This document shows, in pieces, positions 40,701 to 44,344 of a DNA stretch of 64,000 nt. Source of the DNA: Siphonodentalium dalli (lineage: Eukaryota > Mollusca > Scaphopoda > Gadilida > Siphonodentaliidae); assembly GCA_032622095.1 (NCBI GenBank), contig CP136064.1:109232004-109296003 (forward strand), in the 5' to 3' direction. Below the pieces are notes generated by a model. It was not told the origin of the DNA and made no database searches. It saw only the letters and a list, made by a program, of their open reading frames with translations. The number at the start of each line of letters is the position of its first letter. Within the stretch, counting starts at the first letter, position 1. The position numbers and the translations under genes were made by a program.

Positions 40701-42728
40701 TTACATGCTTTAAGAATTTTTCTCATTTTTTCTCATTATTTCTTACATTCTTTTACAATTTAAAAAAAATAAATAAAAAATTCATACATTTTGTAACAAT
40801 TATAAAAATAATATAAAATTTGTTAGGCCAATGCATTCTCTTATATATGTGAGGCGACCTATACTCACATATAGGGGGGGAAGTAACAAAGACTGTAGTT
40901 CAATTTATACCTCCACATTACCCTTCTATGATCAAACAGGTATTATGCAAAACAAGAGCCCATTTATAATGCTATTGGGATATGTGGATACTGGTATATG
41001 CGAGAGAAGTCACTTCTCCCTGGGACAAAAATAGGGATATCATAAGCAGCCCTCATAATTGACCATGGCAATTGGCAATGCCGAAGCCATTTGCTGAAGC
41101 AAACTGGGCTAGGACAAGGGTTGCCATAGAAGATTGCTGAAGCCGAACAATGTGAATTATGAGGGCTGGATAAGTGGCACATTTTAGGGAGAAGTCGCCA
41201 TCTAGGGTGGTCCCTGCTATACTAAATACTCATTGATGAATAGGAAATGTTCGGATAATAATTTCACATAGGTCGTTTGTTGAACTTATTATTTTAACAT
41301 TTCCCACCAACGAATATGAATCCTTTTGCACTTGTATCATCTTTTCGTCTGTGTGTCATCTGCTTTTATTACCTCAACATCCCTCCAAATGAATAATAGA
41401 CCATTTCAGTAATTATGTTTATACTGATGGGAGAATCCATTTAGTAAAGAAAAGTTTTAAGCCTTTTCATTCTTGATGTGAAGTATCAAGGGAAGCTATT
41501 CTCATCACTTCTCATCACCAACATCCGACATCGACCTTTGAGCTAAACCTTCGACATGGTCAAGGGTTCGAATCTGACATGGTATCGGTCAGACTTTGTG
41601 TTGCCATCTGCATCCCAAGTATCTTGGGGATCATGAATCAACTATCGAATGATTCCAGAATCATAAGAAAAACATGTTCTGGATGAATTTCATACCTCCG
41701 CTCCTCTACGCTGTCATGTCCAAGGATGACACTGTGCTTGGAACACCGTCGGATTGGGAGCCGACGTTAATGGCTGTCCCATGTGCAAGAAAGTGCGCAC
41801 GTTAAAGAACCCTACCGTGGCGATGAACTCATGGGTAAAATGGAAAAATTACCTGATCAAAATTCAAGTCATCCGACTCACAGGACCACAGTGGAAATAA
41901 GGCCTTCTATGAGCCTTTGCTGTGCTATCCCGGGCATTGGGTCGAAAAAACTCACTCACTACTCACTCACATCCGTTTGTGTGGCAGTTATAACTTTATT
42001 CTGTGAGTCCATCCAATTTATCTTCAAATTACTTTTTTAAGTCAAATTTGGTCCAAAAGTAGGAGATGAAAATAGGCCGAGAAATATAACTTTTTCATTA
42101 TTGTATATGTCTCCAAAGTGGTAAATAATCTTAAATCAATTTAAACAAGGGTGTCAACAAGGTGTTGGAGACCATCAATCGATTTCAGAAATAAAACACG
42201 AAAACTCACAAAATTAAAAATGTTATTTCCATTGTGCACACATCACAATTTCACCAATTCATTTGGCATTAGAGTTACTTCAGAATGTCACGGAGTCCCG
42301 ATAAAAAAGTCATATTGGACTCAATCGAGTCCAATATGACTTTTTTATTGGGACTCCATGACGTCGCGAAGTAACTCTATTGCCAAATGAATCGGTGAAA
42401 TTTTTGGGAGTCCAATATGACTTTTTCCAGATTATTTTATGACAGCTTTTGCCCAATCATAAATAGTGTTAGTTAAGGGATGGATAATAAATATATATAT
42501 AGATTGATGGTAATTGACTGGCGAAGGTATATGTCTTCAATAACTTTGTCTCCCTTTACAGATATGGAAAATGGTTGCCCATACTTTCACATCATGGAAC
42601 ATCTCTATAAAACGGTGCAATACTCGAATGTTAACAAATCATGTGCTACCACATGTCTGGATAATCTAGAAATGGAGAGTGAAATCATACGGACTGCAGA
42701 CAAATGTTACATGCCCTTACCGGACTGA
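7565..42728 (+). CDS. STN1: STN1, CST complex subunit (eight coding exons)
   Basis: STN1 (OBFC1) is the middle subunit of the CTC1-STN1-TEN1 complex. The complex binds single-stranded DNA at telomeres and stalled forks and recruits polymerase alpha-primase for C-strand fill-in. Joining 7565-7709, 9586-9681, 19037-19276, 21617-21765, 25246-25383, 38626-38733, 39851-39923 and 42562-42728 gives 1116 bases, 371 residues plus stop, against 368 in human. All splices are GT-AG and all phases agree. Residues about 20-160 form the OB fold: YWGLD, VDIAGLIVGLDER, VDDGTGVITCCCWK, FREEREV. The rest is the C-terminal winged-helix half, with ELEEKGNVY, KKPKYMENGCPYFHI and the end SEIIRTADKCYM. The start at 7565 has A at -3 and G at +4, and homology begins just after it. 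No frameshift or in-frame stop was seen. Introns reach 13 kb and are packed with MITEs. Confidence 0.95.
7806..8000. mobile_element. Palindromic MITE, CAGTAATG family
   Basis: TA-CAGTAATGCCC at the left and GGGCATTACT at the right, with the same arm sequence as the 2542 copy. It lies about 97 bp downstream of the STN1 exon 1 donor. Confidence 0.8.
8270..8375. repeat. Short perfect-stem hairpin
   Basis: AATTGGTTTGT near 8271 is mirrored by ACAAACCAATT near 8372. The centre is a strong stem, CGCGGAAGGATAGAAC with its inverse GTTCTATCCTTCCGCG. It is GC-rich compared with its surroundings. This may be a small MITE; no copy of it was found elsewhere in the window. Confidence 0.6.
8490..8753. mobile_element. 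TTAA-type MITE with TATATGCGAG hairpins
   Basis: TTAACCTTTTCATGA at the left and TCATGAAAGGATTAA at the right. The TTAA at each side is the piggyBac-type target duplication. The interior holds palindromic modules built on GAATGCA, ATATATAAG and GCGAG arms. Confidence 0.8.
8955..9072. repeat. Foldback repeat
   Basis: TTATCGCTATAGTGAATTGATC near 8958 is mirrored imperfectly by the AGATAAATTCACTACAGTGATAA segment ending near 9070. A central GATCGAGTTTGATC segment sits between the arms. A related fragment may lie near 9240-9300. Confidence 0.5.
9586..9681 (+). CDS. STN1: STN1 exon 2
   Basis: Enters in phase 1 after ATGTTGCAG and encodes VFFLKNHPIQKVDIAGLIVG through ERSKCFVYA, the OB-fold strands matching vertebrate GHPIKQVDVLG. 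It leaves in phase 1 at GCTG followed by GTAGGT. A MITE starts 15 bp after the exon end. Confidence 0.93.
9696..9921. mobile_element. Palindromic MITE next to the exon 2 donor
   Basis: CAGTAATG family, TA to TA. The centre is rearranged: a fragment of the arm (GCCATTCATCGGAAAGCTCTC and its inverse) is repeated. Its left edge is 15 bp from the end of STN1 exon 2. Confidence 0.85.
9930..10397. mobile_element. TTAA-type repeat, GATTGAGTA family, decayed left end
   Basis: Shares ATTTGA.TCGAGT, CCCATCAAAGCTCAGA and AGATGGATAACTCTAAAAT blocks with 33731-34061, 48064-48551 and 63609-64000. The right end AGATTGAGTAGCTTTAA resembles the family terminus ATTGAGTACCTTTAA. The left terminus is not recognisable. 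Confidence 0.6.
10441..10944. mobile_element. TTAA-type MITE, TTAAAGTGACTCAAGGC
   Basis: TTAAAGTGACTCAAGGCCTT at the left is matched by GCCTTGGGTCCCTTTAA at the right. Subterminal blocks are also inverse (ATAAAAGTCTGTAA and TTTACAGACTTTTATA). The 109-codon frame inside is a by-product. Confidence 0.65.
10975..12300 (+). repeat. Tandem array, ~345-bp unit (ATGCCCCCGACTTG-headed)
   Basis: Headed by TATGCCCCCGACTTGAAGTTGG, a dispersed-repeat type common in marine invertebrates. Units begin at CCGTCCGTACAAACATTTTG (about 11036, 11211, 11551 and 11897). The first is a partial 175-bp unit; the others are about 340-346 bp and nearly identical. The tail repeats TTTTGGGTTTCCGGA. Open frames of up to 154 codons run through the units but repeat with them and are not genes. 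The array lies in STN1 intron 2. Confidence 0.85.
12585..13440. mobile_element. Inverted pair of TTAA MITEs flanking another TTAA element
   Basis: The left copy (12585-12835) and the right copy (13212-13440) belong to one family in opposite orientation, marked by CCAATGTATACTTTTAT and its inverse TATAAAAGTATACATTGG and by TTCAGATAATAA blocks. Between them sits 12879-13215. Together they make one large foldback of about 850 bp. Confidence 0.7.
12879..13215. mobile_element. TTAA-type MITE, TTAACCTCTTCGCTGCT
   Basis: TTAACCTCTTCGCTGCT at the left and AGCAGCGAAGAGGTTAA at the right form an exact 17-bp terminal inverted repeat that includes the TTAA duplication. The interior has several ACGTCATA-type palindromes. 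No transposase is present. Confidence 0.85.
13529..13800. mobile_element. TTAA-type MITE with TATATGCGAG hairpins
   Basis: TTAACCCTTTCATGATGGGA at the left, GGTTAA at the right, with two palindromic modules between. Related to the copies at 8490 and 30667. Confidence 0.7.
13805..18830. mobile_element. 5-kb TIR-bounded satellite block
   Basis: Two nested inverted repeats bound the block. The outer one is TTATGTAAACAAAAG near 13892 mirrored by CTTTTGTTTACATAA near 18699; it continues outward through GTTATTG/CAATAAC and GGTGTAAG blocks to GTCACACCTGTTAA / TTAACGGATGTGAC. The inner one is TAGCTCAACTT at 13927 and AAGTTGAGCTA ending near 18675. Between them is the tandem array listed next. No transposase is visible, so this looks like a non-autonomous foldback element that expanded a satellite. 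Confidence 0.7.
13990..18600 (+). repeat. Higher-order tandem array, ~162-bp monomer
   Basis: About 28 monomers start with TTGGCGCGGGCTACAGGTCG and contain GATGGGAACGAGT, GGCCAAAAAACATGGCCGC and CAGCCATCTTGGAT. Three types alternate: CGTACCTTTGGTCTG, CGTACTGTTCGTCTG and CGTAGTTTTGATCAG. This gives a 485-bp trimer (14496 to 14981 to 15466). A segment of about 2.08 kb is also duplicated (14496 onward against 16578 onward), and 15466-15790 is repeated next to itself at 15791-16115. Frames inside (62-78 codons) are by-products. Confidence 0.85.
19037..19276 (+). CDS. STN1: STN1 exon 3
   Basis: Follows the acceptor TATCCCTTTTAG. It encodes VDDGTGVITCCCWKQNF, then a charged helical insert (LKKRAEQVTRRAEERALGY) and DYINIRGKLKNFREEREVVA, the end of the OB barrel. 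It enters and leaves in phase 1 (CACA followed by GTATCC). Confidence 0.95.
19294..20790 (+). other. STN1 intron 3, no other feature resolved
   Basis: Short chance frames only (79 and 62 codons). No MITE boundary or coding homology was recognised in this part of the intron. Confidence 0.5.
20795..20998. mobile_element. Perfect palindromic TTAA MITE
   Basis: TTAACCCTTTCAGTGCC to GGCACTGAAAGGGTTAA. Both arms, about 95 bp each, are almost exact inverse copies around an AGAGCTCTT centre. The near-identity of the arms suggests recent insertion or arm conversion. Confidence 0.9.
21617..21765 (+). CDS. STN1: STN1 exon 4
   Basis: Encodes NRELDPNFEVMRMAELPKFY, KLYDKPF and a linker ending VTRKSE. It matches the vertebrate segment around MLELPTIYRKVYDQPF. 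It enters in phase 1 after TTTCTCAG and leaves in phase 0 at GAA followed by GTAAGT. Confidence 0.93.
22198..22575. mobile_element. Foldback element, GAGGTCCCCAGAGGG family
   Basis: Carries GCTAGCATCACCAAATTCACC at the left and the inverse module near 22470-22560 (CCCCAGAGGGTGAATTTAG, then AAATTCACCCTCTGGG). Same family as 4921, 32783, 34686 and 37437. Confidence 0.65.
23063..23218 (-). pseudogene. hAT transposase C-terminal fragment
   Basis: The reverse-strand frame reads FKLYEANNLNFLYEAL, then KTGKPTSVESEALSVASRVL and FQRRFGHD before a stop. The pattern PTSVE-SE-x-SVA-R resembles the dimerisation region of hAT transposases (PTSVEAERAFSAAG-like). A stop precedes it and the following helix is out of frame, so it is a dead fragment of the element at 22689-24515. 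Confidence 0.65.
23288..23385. mobile_element. Partial TTAA MITE, TTAACCCTTTACCCAAC subfamily
   Basis: The left terminus TTAACCCTTTACCCAACAG is followed by one palindromic TATATGCGAG module; no right terminus is present. Nested in the hAT remnant. Confidence 0.65.
23642..24001. mobile_element. TTAA MITE, TTAACCCTTTACCCAAC subfamily, full length
   Basis: TTAACCCTTTACCCAAC at the left and GTTGGGTAAAGGGTTAA at the right. One complete palindromic module lies at about 23670-23740 and a half module at 23820-23858. A copy lies at 36488-36886, and an opposite-orientation copy at 35409-35861. Nested in the hAT remnant. Confidence 0.85.
24951..25163. mobile_element. Palindromic MITE upstream of STN1 exon 5
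   Basis: CAGTAATG family, TA to TA, with near-perfect arms around GCTCTCAGTGAGAGC. The flank GTATTGAGAAATGTGTTATAT occurs on both sides (about 24909 and 25177), so a short local duplication brackets the element. Its right edge is about 82 bp from the exon 5 acceptor. Confidence 0.85.
25246..25383 (+). CDS. STN1: STN1 exon 5
   Basis: Follows a long T-rich acceptor ending TTCAG. It encodes AHLMRELKLAAISFLQ, FKCEDLMLNEDIQKIL and EIIANSQ, the first helices of the C-terminal winged-helix half. In and out in phase 0; the donor is CAG followed by GTTAGA. Confidence 0.9.
25594..25895 (+). repeat. LINE-like 3' tail, partly duplicated
   Basis: Two copies of a module with GCAAATGAAATTGGACC... and GGGATCAAAGTAGGCCTACA lie at about 25608 and 25751. 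They are followed by AGCAGTTTTCGAG and GACAGAAGTTCCAAAATATA. The same ending (CAGACAGAAGTCCCAAAATA) occurs at 59510-59585 and 59920-60002. The form suits a 5'-truncated LINE 3' end. It abuts the 3' end of the nested dehydrogenase gene. Confidence 0.55.
25902..25907 (-). promoter_or_regulatory. Candidate polyadenylation signal of the nested HSD3B-like gene
   Basis: AATAAA on the - strand, 25 bases after the stop codon at 25933. Its position fits 3'-end formation for a very short UTR; no transcript evidence is available here. Confidence 0.5.
25933..26486 (-). CDS. HSD3B-like exon 4 (last)
   Basis: The acceptor ACTATTCCAG precedes GTGGAACATTACAGACG. It encodes GTLQTLSLRANIMYGELDP to the stop, including AYGRLIRIGSGQALSQMSYV, a hydrophobic stretch around YIPYTFAYNMMVAVEKFLQL, and GAKKAIKYEPLYIPEESQRR, which matches the AQRDLAYKPLYSWEEA region of vertebrate enzymes. 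Confidence 0.92.
25933..32249 (-). CDS. 3-beta-hydroxysteroid dehydrogenase-like protein (four exons)
   Basis: A short-chain dehydrogenase of the 3-beta-HSD/isomerase family, expected to use NAD(P) on 3-beta-hydroxysteroids or related sterols at the ER or mitochondrial membrane. Exons are 32249-32096, 30194-30024, 28986-28771 and 26486-25933. They join in phase 1 throughout, giving 1095 bases and 364 residues (human HSD3B1/2 about 372). Visible features in order: the nucleotide-binding loop SILVTGGNGFLGQ near the start; VLDLNPY; VGDITNFDDVMKACDGVDSV; VLHIAG; FCSTVDVV; the catalytic YPESKHLAEKQVLKANG; GGTLQTLSLRANIMYGELDP; SYVGNTAWA; and a hydrophobic C-terminal half consistent with membrane association. 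The start may instead be the Met at 32231. The gene sits entirely inside STN1 intron 5, antisense. Exact substrate is unknown. Confidence 0.92.
26812..27650 (+). repeat. Diverged fragment of the ~162-bp satellite
   Basis: Repeats GGCTACAG, TGACATTGACATGT, GATGGGAACGA, AAACATGGC and GCCATCTTGG in tandem with much more divergence than the 13990-18600 block. About five monomers. It ends near TTGAGCAACGAG, a possible remnant of the GTTGAGCTA terminus. It lies in the intron between dehydrogenase exons 3 and 4. Confidence 0.7.
27895..28510. mobile_element. TIR element, AAGTTTCCTTCGACGTAAACC family
   Basis: AAGTTTCCTTCGACGTAAAC and CAGCTAGTGAA at the left are answered by TTCACTAGCTG and GGGCTTGGACGTA at the right. 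The element at 44345-45140 shares both ends and the block GTCACTCTTTCCG. Between the ends are repeated TGTGATCACTTACA-like tracts but no coding region. Confidence 0.6.
28771..28986 (-). CDS. HSD3B-like exon 3
   Basis: Acceptor TTCTGTTTTAG. Encodes GTSNVISACIRNSVQRLVFC, STVDVVIG and the catalytic YPESK motif in LYPAYPESKHLAEK. Donor AATG followed by GTGAGT, phase 1. Confidence 0.93.
28990..29720. other. Intron 2 of the HSD3B-like gene
   Basis: Contains two short blocks also seen in the 23390-23610 neighbourhood: GTTTACAAT...CGAACAAATCAGC-like sequence (inverse of 23400-23450) and AAAGGGGGATATGACAATA-like sequence. This shows a shared repeat fragment about 200 bp long. No gene. Confidence 0.45.
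29724..30008. mobile_element. TTAA MITE, CTATACTAAATACTCATTGA family
   Basis: TTAACCCTTGATTCTATACT at the left; TTTAGTTTAGAATGGGTTAA at the right. The interior has AGATAATAAGTTCAAC and CACCCCTCCAAATGAATAAT. Its right edge is 15 bp beyond the splice donor of dehydrogenase exon 2. Confidence 0.8.
30024..30194 (-). CDS. HSD3B-like exon 2
   Basis: Acceptor TGTTGTTAG. Encodes SRSRKTPVKPYVGDITNFDD, VMKACDGVDSVLHIAGLISY and EGLQAVNVDG, the segment joining the cofactor site to the catalytic core (NVNVKGT in vertebrates). Donor GATG followed by GTATGT. Confidence 0.93.
30415..30500 (+). repeat. 35-bp tandem repeat
   Basis: AATAATAGTGATGGATGGGG with the following ACTTAGGCTGATATT occurs twice, then a partial third copy. 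It is in intron 1 of the dehydrogenase gene. A related ACTATTATTAGG sequence lies inverted near 30568. Confidence 0.8.
30667..30922. mobile_element. TTAA MITE with TATATGCGAG hairpins
   Basis: TTAACCCTTTCATGACTGG to TCATGAAAGGGTTAA, with two palindromic modules between. Its right edge is 21 bp from the next MITE. Confidence 0.85.
30943..31111. mobile_element. Palindromic MITE, CAGTAATG family, decayed right arm
   Basis: TACTAATGCCC at the left, GGGCATTACTGTA at the right. The right arm lacks the AATCCTGAAAAGTTACCC to AACCACAG segment, so the palindrome is asymmetric. Confidence 0.75.
31305..31557. mobile_element. TTAA MITE, CTATACTAAATACTCATTGA family
   Basis: TTAAACCTTTCTATACT to AGTAAAGAAAGGGTTTAA. 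Internally close to 29724-30008. Confidence 0.75.
31766..31998. mobile_element. TTAA MITE fragment, same family as 31305
   Basis: Shares GATAAGTTCAACAAAACGACC, CACTTGTATTATCCG and GGGAGAATCAATTTAGTAAA with the family. The left terminus is missing. Confidence 0.65.
32096..32249 (-). CDS. HSD3B-like exon 1 (coding)
   Basis: Begins MFDSDKMGGDSILVTGGNGF and encodes the Rossmann TGxxGxxG loop, IIQLIHNKVDYVREI and VLDLNPYQDKL. Donor CTAT followed by GTGAGT, phase 1. A possible upstream acceptor (CATACTGCAG) suggests a 5' non-coding exon. Confidence 0.9.
32250..32630. other. 5' flank of the HSD3B-like gene, within STN1 intron 5
   Basis: No repeat or second gene resolved. The promoter of the nested gene should lie here or slightly farther up; no core element can be named with confidence. 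Confidence 0.4.
32631..33501. mobile_element. Composite: TTAA MITE ends around a foldback element
   Basis: TTAACCCTTTCATGACGGG starts the block and GGCACTCAAAGGGTTAA ends it. Between them lies a complete GGTCCCCAGAGGG foldback (about 32783-33198), with arms CTGAATCTGACATTTGCAG and its inverse, preceded by a short GGAGAAGTCACTTCTCC palindrome. It is probably an older MITE split by a later insertion. Confidence 0.6.
33731..34061. mobile_element. TTAA-type repeat, ATTGAGTACCTTTAA family
   Basis: Shares AGATGGATAACTCTAAAATC and ATCGGATTGAGTACCTTTAA with 9930-10397 and 48064-48551. The left terminus is eroded. Confidence 0.65.
34144..34406. mobile_element. Palindromic MITE with repeated right end
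   Basis: CAGTAATG family, TA to TA. After a full second arm, the last 50 bases (GAAAAGTTACC to GATTATTTAGGG) are repeated once more, so the element has a tandem right terminus. Confidence 0.8.
34686..35092. mobile_element. Foldback element, GAGGTCCCCAGAGGG family
   Basis: Outer arms CCTCAAAATATGGTGC and GCACCATATTTTGAGG are exact inverse copies and differ from the outer arms of the other family members. Two inner hairpins carry the CCCCAGTGGGTGAATTTAG modules. Confidence 0.75.
35409..35861. mobile_element. TTAA MITE, CCCTTTACCCAAC subfamily
   Basis: TTAACCCTTTACCCAAC to GTTGGGTAAAGGGTTAA. It carries two copies of the 68-bp palindromic module (35570-35632 and 35763-35833) and is oriented opposite to 36488-36886. 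Confidence 0.88.
35939..35958 (+). repeat. Poly-G tract
   Basis: An uninterrupted run of about 19 G. A poly-C run of about 18 lies 90 bp downstream at 36051-36068, so the two could pair with each other. Homopolymer length may be affected by sequencing error. Confidence 0.8.
36198..36363. mobile_element. Palindromic MITE, CAGTAATG family, short centre
   Basis: TA to TA; the centre between the GCCATTCA arms is deleted, leaving about 165 bp. Confidence 0.8.
36488..36886. mobile_element. TTAA MITE, CCCTTTACCCAAC subfamily
   Basis: TTAACCCTTTACCCAAC to GTTGGGTAAAGGGTTAA with two 68-bp palindromic modules. Almost identical to 23642-24001, and to the inverse of 35409-35861, including the TTGGCCGGTTTTGGCCGG segment. 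Confidence 0.9.
37437..37826. mobile_element. Foldback element, GAGGTCCCCAGAGGG family
   Basis: Arms AAGCCTGCAAATAGTGTGTC and its inverse ending near 37826; inner modules as in 4921-5370. Confidence 0.78.
38328..38582. mobile_element. TTAA MITE upstream of STN1 exon 6
   Basis: TTAACCCTTTCATGATTGG to CATTATGAAAGGGTTAA. Its right end is 43 bp from the start of STN1 exon 6, so it contributes sequence just outside the acceptor and probably near the branch point. Confidence 0.83.
38626..38733 (+). CDS. STN1: STN1 exon 6
   Basis: Acceptor TGTACATTGCAG. Encodes DNKQRSLAMSAMKKVISELE, EKGNVYTRPDEKNLYE, the winged-helix segment like AIQLLQEKGLVFQKDDGFDN in vertebrates. Phase 0 on both sides; donor GAG followed by GTATGT. 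Confidence 0.93.
38984..39255. mobile_element. TTAA MITE, CTATACTAAATACTCATTGA family
   Basis: TTAACTCCTTCTTTACT to AGTAAAGAAAGGGTTAA, with the interior blocks of 29724-30008. Confidence 0.75.
39388..39592. mobile_element. TTAA MITE fragment, inverted relative to 38984
   Basis: Carries CCCATCAGTTATAAAAGT, ATGGTCTATTATTCAT and TTCGTTGGTGGGA, the reverse of the family's right half; ends near AATGGGTTTAA. With 38984-39255 it forms a loose inverted pair. Confidence 0.65.
39851..39923 (+). CDS. STN1: STN1 exon 7
   Basis: Acceptor TTCCATTGCAG. Encodes NLYKKSDLEAMILYALKQEC and KKPK. The donor is placed after AAAGT at GTGGGT, phase 1, because this joins to exon 8 as KKPKYMENGC, matching QKPNHMEKGC of vertebrates. 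A MITE starts 26 bp downstream. Confidence 0.9.
39949..40164. mobile_element. Palindromic MITE next to the exon 7 donor
   Basis: CAGTAATG family with nearly perfect arms around CTCTCGGCGAGAG; the right terminal TA has mutated to CA. It starts 26 bp after STN1 exon 7. Confidence 0.85.
40401..40880. mobile_element. TTAA MITE with expanded T-rich centre, right end lost
   Basis: TTAACCCTTTCATGACGGG at the left, a palindromic module at about 40450-40520, then repeated TTCTTACATTCTTTAACAAT units (about 60 bp each, T-rich) and a half module at 40826-40873. No right terminus. Confidence 0.65.
40980..41200. repeat. Foldback repeat with GGAGAAGT ends
   Basis: GCGAGAGAAGTCACTTCTCCC near 41000 and AGGGAGAAGTCGCC near 41187 flank an inner inverse pair (CAGCCCTCATAATT and AATTATGAGGGCTG). 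The GAAGTCACTTCTCCC block also occurs at 32716-32738. Confidence 0.55.
41216..41460. mobile_element. TTAA MITE, CTATACTAAATACTCATTGA family
   Basis: TATACTAAATACTCATTGAT to TTTAGTAAAGAAAAGTTTTAA. The left TTAACC is lost. Confidence 0.7.
41540..41930 (+). mobile_element. tRNA-derived SINE
   Basis: A clear B box, GGGTTCGAATC, near 41565, preceded by an A-box-like ACCTTCGACATGG region. The body ends with GTGCGCACGTTAAAGAACCC near 41793, shared with 1425-1760, and CGATGAACTC. The 85-codon frame over it is not a gene. Confidence 0.6.
42248..42400. repeat. Palindromic foldback, GTCATATTGGACTC
   Basis: CACCAATTCATTTGGCA...GAGTTACTTC on the left is mirrored by GAAGTAACTC...TGCCAAATGAATCGGTG on the right. 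The centre AGTCATATTGGACTC-AATC-GAGTCCAATATGACT is a perfect hairpin. A third copy of GTCCAATATGACTTTTT sits at 42411. It lies about 160 bp upstream of the last STN1 exon. Confidence 0.8.
42562..42728 (+). CDS. STN1: STN1 exon 8 (last)
   Basis: Acceptor TCTCCCTTTACAG. Encodes YMENGCPYFHIMEHLYKTVQ and ends SEIIRTADKCYMPLPD, the counterpart of SDIVSTMEHYYTAF in vertebrates. The final 38 bases, stop included, form the first unit of a 55-bp minisatellite. Confidence 0.93.
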
Positions 42729-42920
42729 CAAAAAGAAATCCATACGGGCTGCAGACAAATGTTACATGGCCTTATCGGACTGACAAAAAGAAATCCATAC
42801 GGGCTGCAGACAAATGTTACATACCCTTACCGGACTGACAAAAAGAAATCCATACGGGCTGCAGACAAATGTTACATGCCCTTACCTGACTGACAAAAAG
42901 AAATCCATATGGACTGCAAA
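42691..42920 (+). repeat. 55-bp minisatellite spanning the STN1 stop codon
   Basis: Units start at 42691, 42746, 42801 and 42856 with GG(A/G)CTGCAGACAAATGTTAC and include the TGACAAAAAGAAATCCATAC segment. The first unit is coding (last 12 residues and TGA); the others are 3' UTR copies with one to three changes each. Confidence 0.9.
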
Positions 42921-43876
42921 CAAATTTGATATGCTGTCCAGTGCTGTTACACAAATGACATATAGAGCAGAATACAGATAGCAGGAAGTTGTTACATGTT
43001 GAGACGGGCATACAAAGAGGAAATTTATTTTAAAGATGATCTATCTGTTTTTCTGATGAACTTGCAGTTTTAACGAGTGTCCTCTCATGCTCCCATATGT
43101 TGCGCACTCGAATAATGAATCTGGATCAATGTTGTATTGTTCTGTTAGAATTTTATACACCTCTATCATGTCTCCGTGATATTATTCCCAATGTTCAGTT
43201 TGTCAGTGTTCTATTCATAGAAAAAGTTTTTGTAGTGTTGATATAAAGATTATGTTATTGCAATTGTGGCCCAGAAAAGATAGACCATCTTTAAATATTG
43301 TTACAAATGTTGTTGCCTGACTGATCATCAGACGGTCACATGAATAGCACTTTAACCTTTTGTTATACATGTTATAATATATACATTTACATATAAATTA
43401 TGTTGCATAATAATGCATATTTTTCAAATATCCACTCTCCCCCAAGCTTCAAATGAGCTGTGTGCAGTTAAATGGATATGGCTCATTCAAGCTTCCAAAT
43501 TTTGTCTATGTTATTTGGAAGAAGGTATACGATATGTTGATAAATACACTAAATATTTATATGCGGGCTTCATATGCTTTGAAAAATACTTGCCATGGTC
43601 ACAGCCATTTTCCAGCTGTTTTCAATTTTTCTTACAGAAGTGAAACAAACGCTCTTTATTTCTACCACATGAGGAACTGTCTAACACGGAATGCTCTTTT
43701 CTGTTCCATGTCGTGCCGTGTTCAAAGTTGTATGACTTCAATGCGTCTTTCTGAGACATATCATGCCCGTAGAAAGGTAGTTCAAGTATGTATCGACCAA
43801 TATCGATACTGGGAAAAATTCAAAAGCGAATATTATATTATCAGCTGTATTTTGGAGCACAAACCGCCATGTGGCT
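42921..43876. other. STN1 3' region and intergenic, no gene seen
   Basis: No AATAAA was picked out soon after the stop codon. A 180-codon frame (43453-43995) overlaps this region but runs into a TTAA MITE and resembles nothing known; it is treated as chance. Confidence 0.5.
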
Positions 43877-44221
43877 TTAACCCTTTGGAGAGTATCTGTA
43901 ACGTCATACATGACGTCATGAGTAAATTTAGTGTCAACGTCATAGCAATAATTATTAACAAGTTTGGGTCAAAAGGGTCCAATAATTCATTTTAATTTAT
44001 GTGCATTTTGTGTTAACGTGTGTTATCATAATCGATTGCACTTATACATTTGGAACATTATATTAATCAAAATAACTCCTATACAAATCATTTATAAATC
44101 AGATGATTTATTGAAGTTATGTCTACATAAAATAACACTTCCTGAAATGACATATATGTCGTACGTTCTACTCCTCAACCGATAGACGACATATATGTCG
44201 TTCTACTCGCCAAAGGGTTAA
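43877..44221. mobile_element. TTAA MITE, TTAACCCTTTGG
   Basis: TTAACCCTTTGGAGAGTA to TCGCCAAAGGGTTAA. Subterminal ATACATGACGTCATG and GACGACATATATGTCG palindromes. Confidence 0.8.
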
Positions 44222-44344
44222 GATACACTTTAGTTCAAGAAATACTAAGTTGTGCATTGTACTAAGCTAACAATAATCTTACACCCTATCTTCCTCAGAA
44301 GGTTTCAATGGTATATTGCCCCCCCCCCCCCCGGCAAACGAAGG

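Noticed and set aside
43453-43995. A 180-codon frame after STN1
   Set aside because: Its last 119 bases lie inside a TTAA MITE, it has no recognisable domain, and a second frame overlaps it. Chance remains the simpler explanation.
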